From the NCBI GenBank assembly GCA_027186245.1, contig CP114495.1, positions 15,001 to 79,000 on the forward strand: DNA of 64,000 nt, written 5' to 3'. The translations under genes and the position numbers were made by a program. The stretch comes from Coriaria nepalensis (taxonomy: Eukaryota; Streptophyta; Magnoliopsida; Cucurbitales; Coriariaceae). The notes under the pieces are model-generated. The model was given only the letters and a program-made list of their open reading frames with translations. It made no database searches and was not told the DNA's origin. Below are positions 46,740-59,450 of the stretch, piece by piece. The first letter of the stretch is position 1; every line of letters starts with the position of its first letter.

Positions 46740-47840
46740 TTGGATATAAAGGTGATGTCTGCAACACAAGCAACGGCTACATGGCACCATACAACTAACC
46801 AATTCTATGCCGAAGAAGATAAATGGAGAACTAAAAATTTTTCTTCTTCTTCCTCAAGATCAGGATGCGATCCTGCTCCATCTGAACCCCCATCTGAAAC
46901 AAAGTGGTGGTTGAACTTGTAACCTGATATTAGGCACTACAAGAATTTCACACACGAATGGCTAAATGGATGGGATGCTGAATCTGATATTTTGAGTTCT
47001 GGTTTTGTTAATAGAACCACTTCAGTGAGTGAGGACTTTGAAGACAGAGGAGAAGCAGGTTGTAAATGTAAGGTTAGCCGTAATGATCCAAAAGATACAA
47101 CCAAGGAAGAGGACACACGGGAGTTTTGCTACTTAGATCGCCGTTTTACTGACTTGAATGCACTGAGCAGCCTGATTTCTGAAGAACAAAAGGAGCTCCT
47201 TTCTGATTTGGGATCGCCTTGGATGGGTTCTGACAGCACTGAAAGATGGTGGCATTCAGCTGGTAAAGATGAGTTGGCCTCCTTTGTTGCTCAGATGTCT
47301 CTTGGAACTATTGAGAATTGCGATCTTCCACCCCCCCAACAAAAAAAAAAAAAGAGAGGAGCAATCTGCCTTTGGAGGATTTAATCATGATCACATCCTG
47401 GCCTGCTATACAAAGGGAAGCCCCACTTTGGTTAGCATGGACACGATATGGTCTATTTCAACTACTATTCGTCACTCACCAAGTCATACAGACCCCGAAA
47501 CTTTCAGGTGCATGTGCGAACCTTTTGTTTATTTACTTTTTTTCTTTTTTGTTGGGGGGGGGGGAGGAAGAGATCCACAATACTGATGATCCTAGCAAAG
47601 CTCAGCTGTTGGAAGCACTGCGCCATTCTCAGAAAGAGCCCGGGAGGCAGAGAAAGCAGCACAAAGAGTCTACACCGAGAAGGAACATATTGTCATGCTG
47701 TTTTTCAGACAGGCCTCACAACTCTTGGCATATAAGCAGAGGTTCAAGTTACTGCAGCTACAGAACATCTGCCTTCAGCTTAAAAACAACAAAAGCAGGC
47801 CAATTACCAATCTCTTACCCGGTGCATTTCCTTAGTATCC
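46740..47840 (+). pseudogene. Conserved plant protein of unknown function, broken
   Basis: The locus resembles a plant-specific family of unknown function that ends in a coiled-coil-like AREAEKAA-EKEHIV-LFFRQASQLFAYKQ motif. The + strand reads SETKWWLNL at 46890-46919, then TAA (46920-46922) where Gln is expected. The same frame continues with PDIRHYKNFTHEWLNGW and on to the GKDELASFVAQMSLGTIENCDLP block at about 47260-47325. A poly-A run at about 47341-47353 shifts the frame before FGGFNHDHILA. A further shift near 47640 precedes REAEKAAQRVYTEKEHIV and FFRQASQLLAYKQRF, and a stop lies at about 47830. Several lesions, two of them in homopolymers. Confidence 0.65.
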
Positions 47841-47893
47841 TTGGGTATTCAAGTTTAGCACCTTTTTTGTGTTGTGAAATCCAAACAAAATAG

Positions 47894-48838
47894 ATCGATA
47901 CAGCACGTGCATCATTTACAAAAACAATTTCCTTGGATGTGATTATGCACTGTTTGAGTGTCCTGCATTCTCTTTCTCCGGGTCTGAATATATAAATGGG
48001 AGCGTGTACATAGATTAATAATTCAATATACTATTCCTTCATCATGACATACATGTCATTTAGGGTGGGAGGGTAAAGTGCCCTGGTTGCAGTTGACTAT
48101 TTTACAATAACTTTACATTCTTTTCCACCTCTTTTTCTGCTTAAAGTCGAAACTAATTGAAAGTCAAACTTGGAAATAACCATGATTGAACAGTAATTCT
48201 TCTTTTCCTTTTCCATTCCAAAAAGTTTGGCCAAAAAATAATTATGATTTTATTTGTTTTTTTGGTAAAGCAACAGAAGCGTGTGATATGATTAGCCTGT
48301 TGTTTCCAATATTTGATCAAATTAACTTGAAACTGAAAAGAGAAGTCAAAAAGGTGTGTCTAAAAATGAAATGAATCCTTTTCTGTTAATATATATAGAT
48401 AGAGCTATCATATTTGACCTGCCCTGATGAAAGATTATTATTCGCAATTCTGGCTTTCATTACAAAACAAATTTCAAACATGGATTTGCCCATCTCTCGC
48501 TCCCTCCCTCCCTCCCTCCCTCGCGCTTGTCGGCGTCTTCCCTTCCTTTCCCTCTCTCATCGTGTTCCATTACGAGTTTTGACTTTGACCTCATCCCATC
48601 CAGCACCGAAGAATTAGTTTGTAGCCGACCACCTTACGTGGTGATGTTCCATCCATGACCTGCCACGTCTTCCCGCCCAACTACCTCTACCCTTTTCCCC
48701 CCATATTAATTCGTAATATAATTTATCTTCTCGTCTTTCCGGAATCCTGGATTTGAACGAGCGCTGGAATTGCCTTTCTCCTTCTCCCTGTCCCTTTCTC
48801 CTTCTGTTTCTTTCCTCCTTACTTTGAGCTTCAAAACG
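47894..48838. other. Intergenic, upstream of the alpha/beta hydrolase gene
   Basis: No gene is seen. A (CCCT)n tract lies at about 48500-48522. The last 150 bases are pyrimidine-rich, as in many plant 5' UTRs. Minus-strand frames here lack motifs. Confidence 0.45.
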
Positions 48839-51800
48839 ATGCCTTTTTGCGAGGTTGGGACCAACGGCGCTAGCTCTGAGAACGCTAAGCTCAACAATGG
48901 AATTAAGATCTTTTACAGGACATATGGACACGGACCAACTAAGGTCCTCCTCATCATAGGTCTCTACTGATTAATACGAATTTTGCTTCTTTTATGTATT
49001 TATGTATTTTTTATTTTTTTATTTTTCTTTCCGATTATTTTGGATTTTCTGTTTAAAATTTTCTGGGCCGGTGTTCATGTGATGTGTTGCTTTGTTCAGG
49101 ATTGGCGGGGACTCACGGTTCATGGAAACCACAGATTAAAGGGCTCACTGGGATCGATTCTCACAACGATGATGATGAAAATGCGGCCGTTAATCGGCAT
49201 ACGGACGTGGAAGGTGGCGGAGTTGACAATGAGAGTGGTGGCGGGATCCAAGTTTGTGCTTTTGATAATAGGGGTATGGGTCGGAGCTCCGTTCCCACCA
49301 AAAAATCCGAGTATTCGTGAGTATCATCATCACTTTTCTTCTTCTTCTTCCTGATTCGTTGAAATTAACTCTACCTCTCTTTATTTCGTCGGTTTATGTG
49401 AAGTCGTCAACTTTATGGGTTTCCTTCAATCTTCGGACTCCTATTGATTGGTTCTAAAGTCGTTAGTCTTTAGTCCTCTTAATCATGGAAGAACTATCAA
49501 AGTAAAAGACGATATTATTTCCAATTCCATAATATGGAAATCGAGAGTACTAAAGTTTTCTTTTAATAAGCCTTGAAAGGAAGACCCTTTGGCCTATATT
49601 TTTAATTTCTGTGTACTGCAATTGTGTTTATAGCAGCTTAACATGATTTCAGAAGGCTTTGTGAATAACTTAATAGTGTTTTGCTGTTGGGTGCAGAACA
49701 AAAATCATGGCAAAGGATGCCATTGCCTTGTTGGATCATTTGGGATGGAAAAAAGCCCATGTTTTTGGGCATTCAATGGGTGAGCATTTCCTTGACTCTC
49801 TATAACTCTTACGTGTCTCTGTCTCAATAATTTTGAATTTGATACGGGATTATTGAATTTGGGATTGCTAAGACTTAAGAGAGTATTATGCCAGTACAAT
49901 AAGTATTGGCCAGCTAGACGCAGATATTTTGGAATGGTTTAAACTTTCGCAGAAAGTATTGTTTCTCACCTGTACCTTTTTTTGTTTCTCAAAACAGGAG
50001 CTATGATAGCAAGCAAATTAGCAGCTATGGTGCCTGAAAGAGTTAATTCGTTGGCTTTACTTAATGCAACGGGGGGAGGTTTTCAATGTCTTCCCAAGGT
50101 ACTACAGAGCTCGTGTCATCGAGATTTTACTCTCTGCTCTGCAAATAATCTATTCCTCCTGATACTAACTGATTTATCTCAGTGAAGGAGAGAGAGAGAG
50201 AGTAAGAGACGAGAGATAGGGAACCTTTTCTGTTATATTTCGGAGATAATTTTTACAGTAAGGTTGCATGCATATATATATACTATGCTCAGTGCTTATG
50301 TAGGCAACCATATTAATAACATGAATGACAAGTTGTCTAACTAATGCTGACATACTATTAGCTATGACTCTAACTGATCAACCGCCTTCATGCTGATGTG
50401 GCAACTTCATACGTATCCTTCATTAACCCCCCCCCCCCCCCCCCCCAACACACACACACACAAACGCACAGAAGCTGGTAGGCAAAAGAGATGAAGCATA
50501 CCAAGCTTGCTAGGTGAGAATGTTGGGAAGAACCCAAATACTTTGTTAGCAAATCTGCAGGTTGATCACAGGAGTTCAAATGAACAAGTTTGATGTTTCC
50601 TGCATTAACATGCTCACGGATGACATGACAGTCAAGTTCAATGTGTTTAGTTCTTTCGTGATCGATAGGGTTGGTGGCAATATGTATGGCTACTTCACTA
50701 TCACAGTGTAAAGAGGCAGGAGTAGTAAGAGGGAAGCCAAGATCCAAAAACAGTTGCTTGAGCCATATTATTTCACAAGTGACAAGGGCCATAGCCCAAT
50801 ATTCAGCCTCCACAGGTGATCAGGAAACAATCGATTTTCTTGGACTTCCATGAAAGGAGTGAATCCCCCAGTTTCACACAGAACTCAGAAGTGGAGCGAC
50901 GTGTCATGGGACAACCGGCCCAATTACTCTCACAAAAGGCAGTGAGCTAGCTTGGAGATGAAGAGGACAGAAGGATCCCTAATCCTGGACAACCCTTGCG
51001 ATACATTAAAACCATGTGAGCAGCATGGAGGTGTGACCTTTTTGTGGCATGCATAAACTGGCTGAGAAGCTGAACAGCATAGGAAACATCAGGACAGTCA
51101 TGGTTACATAAATCAACCGGCCAATGAGACTTTGGTAAGCTTGAGGATTGGGAAGCGGAGCATCAATGTCTGGCTGGTTAGAATCTGTAGCAGACAGAGC
51201 TGGAGTACGCTTAATATGGTGTTCCATTGGGGTTGAAACTGGATTACAATCAGTGAGGCCAACTTCTGTGATGAGATCCATGATGTATTTCCGTTGAGAT
51301 AGACAAGTGCCCTTTCCTGAAGGAGCAATTGCCATACCAAGGAAGTATTTCAGAGGCCCTAGATCTTTGATGTGGAATTTGCTGTTCAGAAAGAGTTTGA
51401 GGTTAGCAATAGCAGTCTGATCATTCCCTGTTATTAAAATGTCATCGACATAAACAAGGAGAATTGTTGTGGACCGCCCTTGATTCATGGTGAAAAGGCT
51501 CTAATCAGACTTGGACTACTTGAACCCAGCCTCAAGAACAACATTGGTGAATTTCTCCTCCATTGGCGTGAAACTTGCTTCAAACCATATAGGGACTTTG
51601 TGAGTTTGCAAGCTTTGTTTTTGCCAGAGACATGAAGTCGAGGAGGCATGTGCATGTAACTTCTTCAAACAAGTCTCCTTGAAGGAATGCATTATACACA
51701 TCCATCTGATATAATGGCGAAGCATTGATGGAAGCAGTGGACAGCACTGATCTCACACTTACCATCTTAGCAACGAGGGAGAAGGTCTCATGGAAATCGA

Positions 51801-54800
51801 TTCCTTCTTGTTGCGTGAAGCCTTTTGCCACAAACCTTGCTTTGTATCTCTCTATTGAACCATCAGCTCTATGTTTGATCTTGTAGACCCACTTGCATCC
51901 GACTGGTATTTTATTTGGAGGCAAATCCACAATCATCCACGTGTTGTTAAGTTTAAGGCCACAAGTTCCTTATCCATGGCTAACTGCCAACGTGGATCTT
52001 TAGATGCTTCATGGTATGTTTTTGGTTTATGATCTTGAGAGATGGAAGAAAGAAAAGAGAAAAACCTAGGTGATATGGAATTATAAGATAAGTAGGAAGA
52101 AAGAGGGTACCTGGAAGAGGAGTCTTTGGGAGTTGAAGAGAGCAAAATTACAGCTATATGCATCCCACCAGTAAGGAAGTTTGGAAACTCTGGGAAGATT
52201 TTCTAAGTTGGGGAGGTGGAGGAGCTTGGTTAACAGTCTGTTGTGCTGGAGAGGGAGGTGCATTAACAGATTTGTGTGGTGAAGGAAGATTTATTTGGGA
52301 GTGGTTCTGAGGAGAATGAGTTTCTGGAATAGGCAGTGGAGTTGGGACAGAAACTGGGAGTGTGGATTCTATGTCATCAAATATGTCAACTGATGAGAGT
52401 TTGAGGTTGGAATATTCAGATTGACATGGAAGTTGAGAGAAGGGAAATATAGTCTCAATGAACCGAACATCTCTACCGACAAGAAATTGGTTAGAGGAGA
52501 GATGTAGGAGTCTGTATTCCTTTTGGGATTGAGCATAGCCAAGAAAGACACAAGGAGTAGCTCGGGGTGAGAATTTATCAGAGTTGTTAAGAGTGGTTGC
52601 ATAGCAAAGTCAACCAAAAGTTTTTAAATGGTTTATGGAGGGAGGTTTTTTGTGGAAAACTCATAAGGAGTCTTGTTGTTAAGTAATGGGGTTGGAGTTC
52701 TATTTAGGAGATAGTTTGCAGTTAAGATACAGTCTCCCCAATGATTATTTGGAAGGTTGGATTGAAATTTGAGGGCTCTTGCTATGTTGCGAATGTGTAT
52801 GCTTTCTTTCTACTCTTCCTTCCATTTTGTTGTGGGGTATAAGGACATGTAGTTTCACGGATGACTCCTAGAGTAGAAAATAAATCTGAAATTTTTGTGT
52901 TTAAGAACTCCATCCCATTATCTGATCTGACCCTTTTAACACACTTAGAAAACTGGTTTTTTATCATGGCCAGAAACGATTGGATAAATTTGAAAGTTTC
53001 ATGTTTGAATTCCATGAGGAAAGTCCATGCCCCTCTTGAGTAATCATCAATAATGGTTAAGAAATAGCGGGCATTGTTGTGGTTGGGAGCTCTATAAGGT
53101 CCCCAAATATGTAGTTGAATAAGATTGAATGGTGAATTGGCGAATGATTCGCTCAAAGAGAATGGGAGTCTAGTTTGTTTGGCCAAAAGCAATTTTCACA
53201 GTTTGGAAGGGCAGAGTGGTTAAGATGCTTGAAATCAGGTATTAATTGCAATCTTTGGTAGGATAAGTGTCCTAGTCTTACATGACATAGTTGGAAATCT
53301 GAGATTGAATTTTTATGTAGAGTAGTAGAAGAAGCATTACACTGTTTTTCAGATTTTTGATTGTACAAGGAAGTAGAGAAGTTGAAATCTGGATGGTTTG
53401 TTGAGTGAATTGAAGTTACTGGATGAGGGTGCATATAGTATAATCCTTGTCTCTCTTCACCAATCCCCATTGTCCTTCCAGTTGTACGTTCCTGAAAAAA
53501 GTAGTAAGAAGGAGAAAACAACACATCACATTTGTTGTCTTTGGTGAGTGAGGAAATGGATAATAAGTTGTGGTGAAAACGTGGAACATATAGACCCCTG
53601 AGGTGTCTGAGGGGTGAAGATAGAACGGGTGATTGAAATCAATCTAGACGATCGGAGTTGATCTGGATGGATCTGGTTCAGTTGTAGTTGCAGCAACCAC
53701 CATTGATGACCTCTCTGATTTCTTGAGTTAACTCAAGCGATGAACACAGATTTTGAAATGATCTATTTGTGGAAGAGGAATGAGAGCCAAGATCGTGAGT
53801 TCATGGCTTTGATACCATGATAATAACTGATTTATCTTAGTGAAGGAGAGGGAGAGAGAGAGAGAGAGAGAGAACCTTTTTCTGTTCTATTTCTGAGATC
53901 AATTTTACAGTAAGGTTGCATGCATATATATACTACGCTCAGTGCTTACATAGGCAACCATATTAATAACAGAAATAACAAGTTGTCTAACTAACGCTGA
54001 CGTCCTATTAGTTAGGACTCTAACTGATCAACTGCCTTCATTCTGATATGGAATCATGCTGACATGGCAAATTCGTCTGCATCCTTCATTACCTCCCACC
54101 AAATAATGCTCTTGTGAAAGATTAGATAAAATAATAAGTTGATAGTTATTATATATCAAGGATTATGCATGGAGTAATAGATATCTAGGATGATATGTTT
54201 GCTGATCTAGCTAGCGAGTTGAAGGACAAATCCTTGGTTGATATATGAACGCTGTTCACAATGCCCCTAATAGATAATTAGATATGAAAAGCTAATACTG
54301 CCATTGGCAAGATGCAATTTTCTTCTGGGGACCTGTCGTTAAAGTAAATCGTCAACTCTCTATGATTTTGATATGTTGTGGTCACTGAACATGAACTACT
54401 AATTCAATCTTGTAGTAGACTCTTGAATTTCAGGACTGTCAATGCTTATCTAATTTCATTTCTTGCAGTTAAACAGAGAAACACTTTCCATTGCAATTCG
54501 ATTCTTTAGGGCAAAGACTCCTGAGCAAAGGGCTGCCGTTGACTTAGACACCCACTATTCTAAGGTTAGCATTCTCCTCTACTGGTTTGGAAATGTTGAA
54601 ACAGTCGCTTGAATGAATGAGTGGTTAATCAGGAGTAGTAGTTCATAGCTGACATTTGATACACTTATTTATACTCACGCCTCTCTCTATAACAAATTCA
54701 TTTGCATAATGGTGCAGGAATATCTTGAAGAGTATGTTGGATCTGATACAAGAAGAGTACTTTTACATCAGGTAAGAATTATAGAGCAATCAATTGTAAC

Positions 54801-56365
54801 AGACTTTTCCCCCTAATTTGTTAGTACATGAATGAATAATAGGTGAATAATGTTGTTTCTTGCTATTTGGTTTTCCAGGCTTGGCAATGTGTTTGTAACG
54901 CTTTGTAAACATATAGTATTATGAACGCATCACTGTCAGAAAACTATAAGAACCATATGCTGCTTTTTTTTAAGTGGTTAGCTTATCCATATCCTATTAT
55001 GGCTGCATGTTACGCAATTCCTTGCTCCTCCTAAAATACTCCACAATGTATTTGTAAGCCTTCGTAGAAAATTAGAAAACTGTAGGAACCATATGATTGC
55101 ATGTTGTGCAAATCCTTCCTTTTCCAAAAATGTAAGTATAGCTACGTGATAAGAACATAAAGTTTCAGACAGCGGAAAGTGTTGGGGCTCAGTTTCAAGT
55201 ATTGAAGTCAGCAGCTGAGACATCGTGTGGCATCAGAATGTTCATAAAGAGCCTTCCTTACTTAACCTGACCTGTATTTTCCAGGAATACGTGAAGGGTA
55301 TATCAGCAGCTGGTATGCAGTCTACTTATGGTTTCGAGGGCCAAATCAATGCATGCTGGATGCATAAAATTACGAAAAAGGAAGCTGAATCCCTTCGCTC
55401 TGCTGGATTTCTTGCTTCAGTCATTCATGGCAGGTGAGTAGTGCCATCCACGGATCATTATTCCTATCTGATACAATTTCATGGAATTCTTTGTGCGCAT
55501 GCATGTAACATACAACTAGCAGCTCCAATGCCTTGCAAATTAAAATTTGTTCCCTCTGGTTGAGAATTCATTTGATAATCTCCTTTATTACTATAGACGG
55601 AAACTCATTGGCTCTTCTTTGATAGGCATGATATCATTGCTCAAATATATTATGCAAAGAGATTTGCTGAGAAATTATATCCTGTTGCCAAAATGGTAGA
55701 TCTTCATGGAGGGCATCTAGTGAGTCATGAGAGGACTGAGGAGGTATGCTTTCTCTTTCTAGTTGAATCCTAGTTCTTTATATTGCTTCACTACATGCGT
55801 CCAATGTTTTGTATCCCTTTGAAAACTCAGGTAAATCAAGCTCTTCTAGAGTTGATCAAGGCTTCAGAGAAGAAGCTAAGTCCACATGATTGGACGAATT
55901 TGTACAAGAAAAGCCCTGGTATGACCTTTAGAGCTGAGGACATCATATAATTGGTTGTTCCTTTGTATTGAGATAAGTTAGTAGGCCACTTGTGAAAATC
56001 TCGTGAGAAAAGTATTTTAACGGTCTCCTTGGTGATGCCGCTCATAGACACTATTTCGCGTCCTCGTGTTTGGAAAGGGGACATCCCCCTAAACTTGTCA
56101 TCTCCTTTTCTTCATTCCAGTTCCACCTTTTGGGTTTTATGATCATGGAGGTTGAATGAGTTGTTATTTTACAGGGTGCATGGAGGCGAAGATGTCATTA
56201 GCAAAAACAAATATTGGAGGAAGCAGTTTGTCCAAGTACCACTTCCTAGAACGGCTACACCTTTGCCTGTTATACCTCTTCGGTCTCCTTGTTTTGGCGT
56301 TTGATTATCTAAGGAAGGTGTTGAAAACCTTGAAACCAGTTAGAGTTGAACCATCCCTCACATGA
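48839..56365 (+). CDS. Alpha/beta hydrolase with C-terminal membrane segment
   Basis: Ten GT-AG exons join in frame to 405 residues: 48839-48959, 49100-49316, 49697-49779, 49998-50098, 54469-54564, 54718-54771, 55285-55433, 55626-55743, 55831-55918 and 56175-56365. The fold is an alpha/beta hydrolase. The oxyanion region is GLAGTHGSW, the nucleophile elbow FGHSMG (Ser139), the probable acid Asp276 (HGRHDIIAQ), and the probable base His304 ([11 protein letters not shown]). A hydrophobic stretch at about 370-386 ([18 protein letters not shown]) may anchor the C-terminus in a membrane. The substrate is unknown. The start at 48839 precedes the first conserved block by a normal distance. Intron 4 is 4.4 kb because of an antisense Copia at 50160-54091. 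No disabling change was found. Confidence 0.88.
50160..50425 (-). repeat. Intronic Copia 3' LTR
   Basis: Homologous to 53818-54091, with a shared GAAGGAGAG microsatellite and the shared AACTGATTTATCT and GGTTGCATGCATATATATA. It is preceded on the minus strand by the G20 polypurine tract. Confidence 0.85.
50427..50446 (-). repeat. C20 homopolymer at the polypurine tract, then (CA)n
   Basis: Twenty C on the + strand (G20 on the element strand) occupy the polypurine tract position next to the 3' LTR, followed by a short CA repeat to about 50462. Confidence 0.85.
50450..53720 (-). pseudogene. Intronic Copia pol
   Basis: The minus strand carries integrase (53192-52782; [35 protein letters not shown]) and its C-terminal region (52617-52369). 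The RT start is at 51936-51580 ([20 protein letters not shown]), the RT catalytic [11 protein letters not shown] at 51488-51006, and RNase H at 50813-50450 ([38 protein letters not shown]). The integrase Glu position shows R-K-S after QNG, where VSER or AERK is usual. Frame changes separate the blocks. Confidence 0.82.
53818..54091 (-). repeat. Intronic Copia 5' LTR
   Basis: 274 bases, starting TAATGAAGGATGC and ending TTATTATCA on the minus strand. It is bordered by CCTCC at 54092-54096 and by the primer-binding site on its inner side. Confidence 0.85.
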
Positions 56366-57585
56366 TGTAGAGCACAATTGACCCACCCTCCTTTTCCAAA
56401 TGAGCTACTTTCCGTGGACGACCACAGAGAAGTTTTACAGTTGCGGTTTCTTCGATTTTTCTGCAGGAGATAGAGTTGTCAAATTTAATATCATCAGTAT
56501 TAAAGATGGGGGTGATACATATACGAAAATCTGGAATGGAGTTACAACATCCAAGATGCATAGGTTCTTCATTCCTAGAGCAATACTGAGTCTTTTAAGG
56601 CACGACTGGAGGCAACAAAGTGAAGTAGTGAATTGAGGGCTCCTCTCCCTTCAAGTCTGTTTTTTCTTCTTACCTGTTTGCAAAGTTGTAAAACAACTTG
56701 TATCATCTACAATAATATCATTCTCTCACTAACAATGTGAGGAAAAAAGAGCGGTGTTAAAGACCACAGTTTTCCCTCCTATTGCTTGTATGCTTGTTTT
56801 ATATTATGTGAGATACAAAATCTAAAGCAATTCAACAATCTTATGGCTTCATGCATATAATTGACTTTAGCAGTGAGAAATCTTAATTAGAACATATATA
56901 TAGACAGGGAGTGTTATAGGCTTAAAATGTCAAAAATTATTGTGTATATAACTGTGGGTCCCATGCAATACATATACCTACCTAGGATCCGCCCTCTCTC
57001 ACGGGAGAGGAGGTTGAGTTTCATGTGATAAGTCTCAGATGGCAAACACAGCTAAATATCATTGCAAACCAGCAGGAAAACCAGTCAAATAGTTTGGATT
57101 TCAAATAGTAAAGATCGATCCTAAACTCTTTCACCGGAAAACAATAATAGATAATTTCAACAAAAAGCTAGCACATACAAATTAATAATAGTTAGTCATT
57201 ATCGCCTATCGGAATTGTAATTCAGACACGTGCGAATTGAAGCACAGAGGAAGCATGCATGCAATGCATATATAAGGAAGAGAGAGAGAAAACGTGCCTG
57301 GCACTTGTTGGGATGAATATCAGGTTTCTGCATTTGATGTTTGAGACTTGAGAGAGGGTGAAAAATAATGAAAGCAATTAGATACTTTAGAGAGAAGGAC
57401 ATAAAAATAGGTAGGTAGCATTCCGAGCGATAAGTTTAGTTTACCAGTCATTCCAAAGATACCACGGGAATACCGAATATGCTATTATGCCCACATGACC
57501 GGATCAGACCACACGTGACGCGACACAATCTGATATTTCTTTTTGCATTAGGCAGGAATACCTAGCTAATAATATCATAAATTAA
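56366..57585. other. Intergenic, downstream of the hydrolase gene
   Basis: The first roughly 450 bases are the probable 3' UTR. A 78-codon frame at 56400-56636 has no recognised motif and lies inside it. The rest is AT-rich with no gene seen. Confidence 0.45.
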
Positions 57586-58060
57586 TGACATTATTTTAAA
57601 TTTTACTATTCTTTCAATAATTATTTTATCAAATGCATTCTTTTTCATTTTTCTTGCTTTTTACTCTCCCGGAAAGAAGAAAATATGAAAATAAAAGAAA
57701 AAAAATGAAATTATCAATTAATCCTTTTATAACTTAAAACTTAAAACTGATATCCATTCTTTCTCTATCCTCTTCAAACTTTAAATCTTCCAAACTCTCC
57801 AAACTGATATCTTCATTTTTCATTTCACCCTAAATCCTCTAAATTCTCCAAAATTGAAATCTTCTTTCTTCTTTTTTTTGTCTCTGTTTTGTTCTCTTCT
57901 CTCCGTCTCTACTCTCTCCCTACTCTCTCGCTCCTCACTTGACGCTTCTCTTCTCTCGCTCGGCAGCATATAGGATAATTGGTTCGGAGAATATGAAAAT
58001 TAGATTATACATTTTGAATTTGAAGAAATTGTTAAATGATTTGGAATTTAAGTTTAAATT
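57586..58060 (+). repeat. Dispersed element end, copy B
   Basis: The same organisation as 43680-44110: an AT-rich start, a long TTCTTC/CTCTCC pyrimidine tract with TCCTCTAAATTCTCC phrases, then AAATGATTTGGAATTTAAG. It is followed at about 58090-58210 by repeated GACTGCATCTCAGAC and GTGAGATGCA phrases related to those beside the TCGA-type tracts. Confidence 0.5.
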
Positions 58061-58269
58061 TGAGCTTGATCTATGAGTCTGAGTCGAGTTGCAGTCTAAA
58101 ATCTGTGATTTCGATATGACTGCATCTCAGACTGAAATGTGAAATATTGATTACATCTTAGACCAAAGACCTCAGACCAAAATGTGAGATGCAATGTGAG
58201 TGCATCTCACATTTGGGTCAAATTATGCAAATTTATGTAAATATAAATAAATTGAAATTATTTTTTTAT

Positions 58270-58560
58270 TTATTATTTTCAAGATGATCTATTGGTTAGA
58301 CTTTCTCGTGTGCTTAAATATGAGAATTATTTTTCATCATCGGTTACTGTTCATTCGAAGTTGCACGATGTTTTTAGTATGCTTAAGAGAAAGTTTAATT
58401 ATAGAGAGTTAGAAATATTTAGTAAATCATGCTTTAGTCATTTATTAAAGGTTGATGAGAGACTTATGTTCGCCTCCAATTCCATCAAACTCAATACAAA
58501 AAAGTATGAGGCATGGTGTAAACCTCTTGAATTTCAAACAACCTATAGTTAGTAGGCAAA
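58270..58560 (+). pseudogene. Possible DUF1985-type protein fragment
   Basis: The + strand encodes FNYRELEIFSKSCFSHLLKVDERLMFAS and more within an 86-codon open frame. The SCFSHLL block resembles the segment that precedes DUF1985 domains in Mutator-like transposons (usually SCFGHLL). No continuation into FGLREFALV is seen before the frame ends at 58552. The identification rests on one short motif. Confidence 0.4.
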
Positions 58561-59450
58561 TGAATTCTAGACAAGAAATTATAAAGTTTTACAATATCAT
58601 TAAATATTTAAACTTCCATATGAAAGCAAATGTTTTCTTATATATATTGAAATTAAATAAATAGGTAAGGAAAGAAAGAAACAAAATAATAATTATTAAA
58701 TAATTAAAACTCAAAGTATATAAATAAGGATTTAAAAGCAATATATATATACACATATACATGTTTAGTAAAATATCAAACAAGGATTTGATATTCATTA
58801 AATGATCACATACCTTGTAAGGGACACCTCATGCTTTGGATAAACATCTAGTCGAATAGGAGTGCCATCTTTCAAAGTTAAATATATCATAGTTAATAAC
58901 CATTTTGAATCCAATCATGCAAAAGATATTTCACCGTAGGCAATCATCTTTTACAACAACAAAGTAAGCTTTCTCTTCTCTAGTTCCCTATTCTTCTTCA
59001 GAAAGAAGTCAAGTGAGTAAGTTAGATTATAATCAAGACACAAACGTAACCGACCAGTTAAGACTAAATAAATATCTAACTTCTACCTTCTTAAGTTATG
59101 GAGATAGTTCATTTATATCTTGTATTTATCGTATGCTATTGTAACTGGATAGGAAAGTTCATAGCGGTAGGGGTTAAAAAAAATGAAGCTAATGATTAGA
59201 ATATTCAGGTTTAGTACAATTGGTTAATGGTTTATGTGTTTAAGTTGCAATCTGAAGGTGAAGCGTGAAGTATGTAAGAACTAAGTTAGAACAGAGACCT
59301 GTAGGTACTCTTATACACTTTTGGCTATAATAGTGTTCATAATAAATTTTGAAACTTTACAAAATAAAACAAGATGTCATAACCTTCAGATTGATATAAG
59401 ACTTGAAATTTTAAGACATTGGAACAAGGAGTTATGAAAATTTAGAAGTT
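58561..59450. other. AT-rich, no gene seen
   Basis: Low-complexity AT stretches, including (TA)n near 58741-58760. Nothing recognisable. Confidence 0.4.

Larger units (their letters stand above)
50160..54091 (-). mobile_element. Copia element in intron 4 of the hydrolase gene
   Basis: LTRs of about 270 bases (50160-50425 and 53818-54091) are flanked by an exact 5-base duplication CCTCC (50155-50159 and 54092-54096). The element is antisense to the host gene. The primer-binding site TGGTATCAAAGC lies at about 53817-53806. After about 35 gag residues ([15 protein letters not shown] and HPFYLHPSD) the reading jumps to the GAG-pre-integrase region (53524-53153), so most of gag and the protease are deleted. 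Integrase, RT and RNase H follow with stops. Both LTRs start TAATG on the minus strand rather than TG. Confidence 0.88.

Noticed and set aside
56400..56636. 78-residue gene downstream of the hydrolase
   Set aside because: It lies within the likely 3' UTR, has no recognised domain and no gene-like context.
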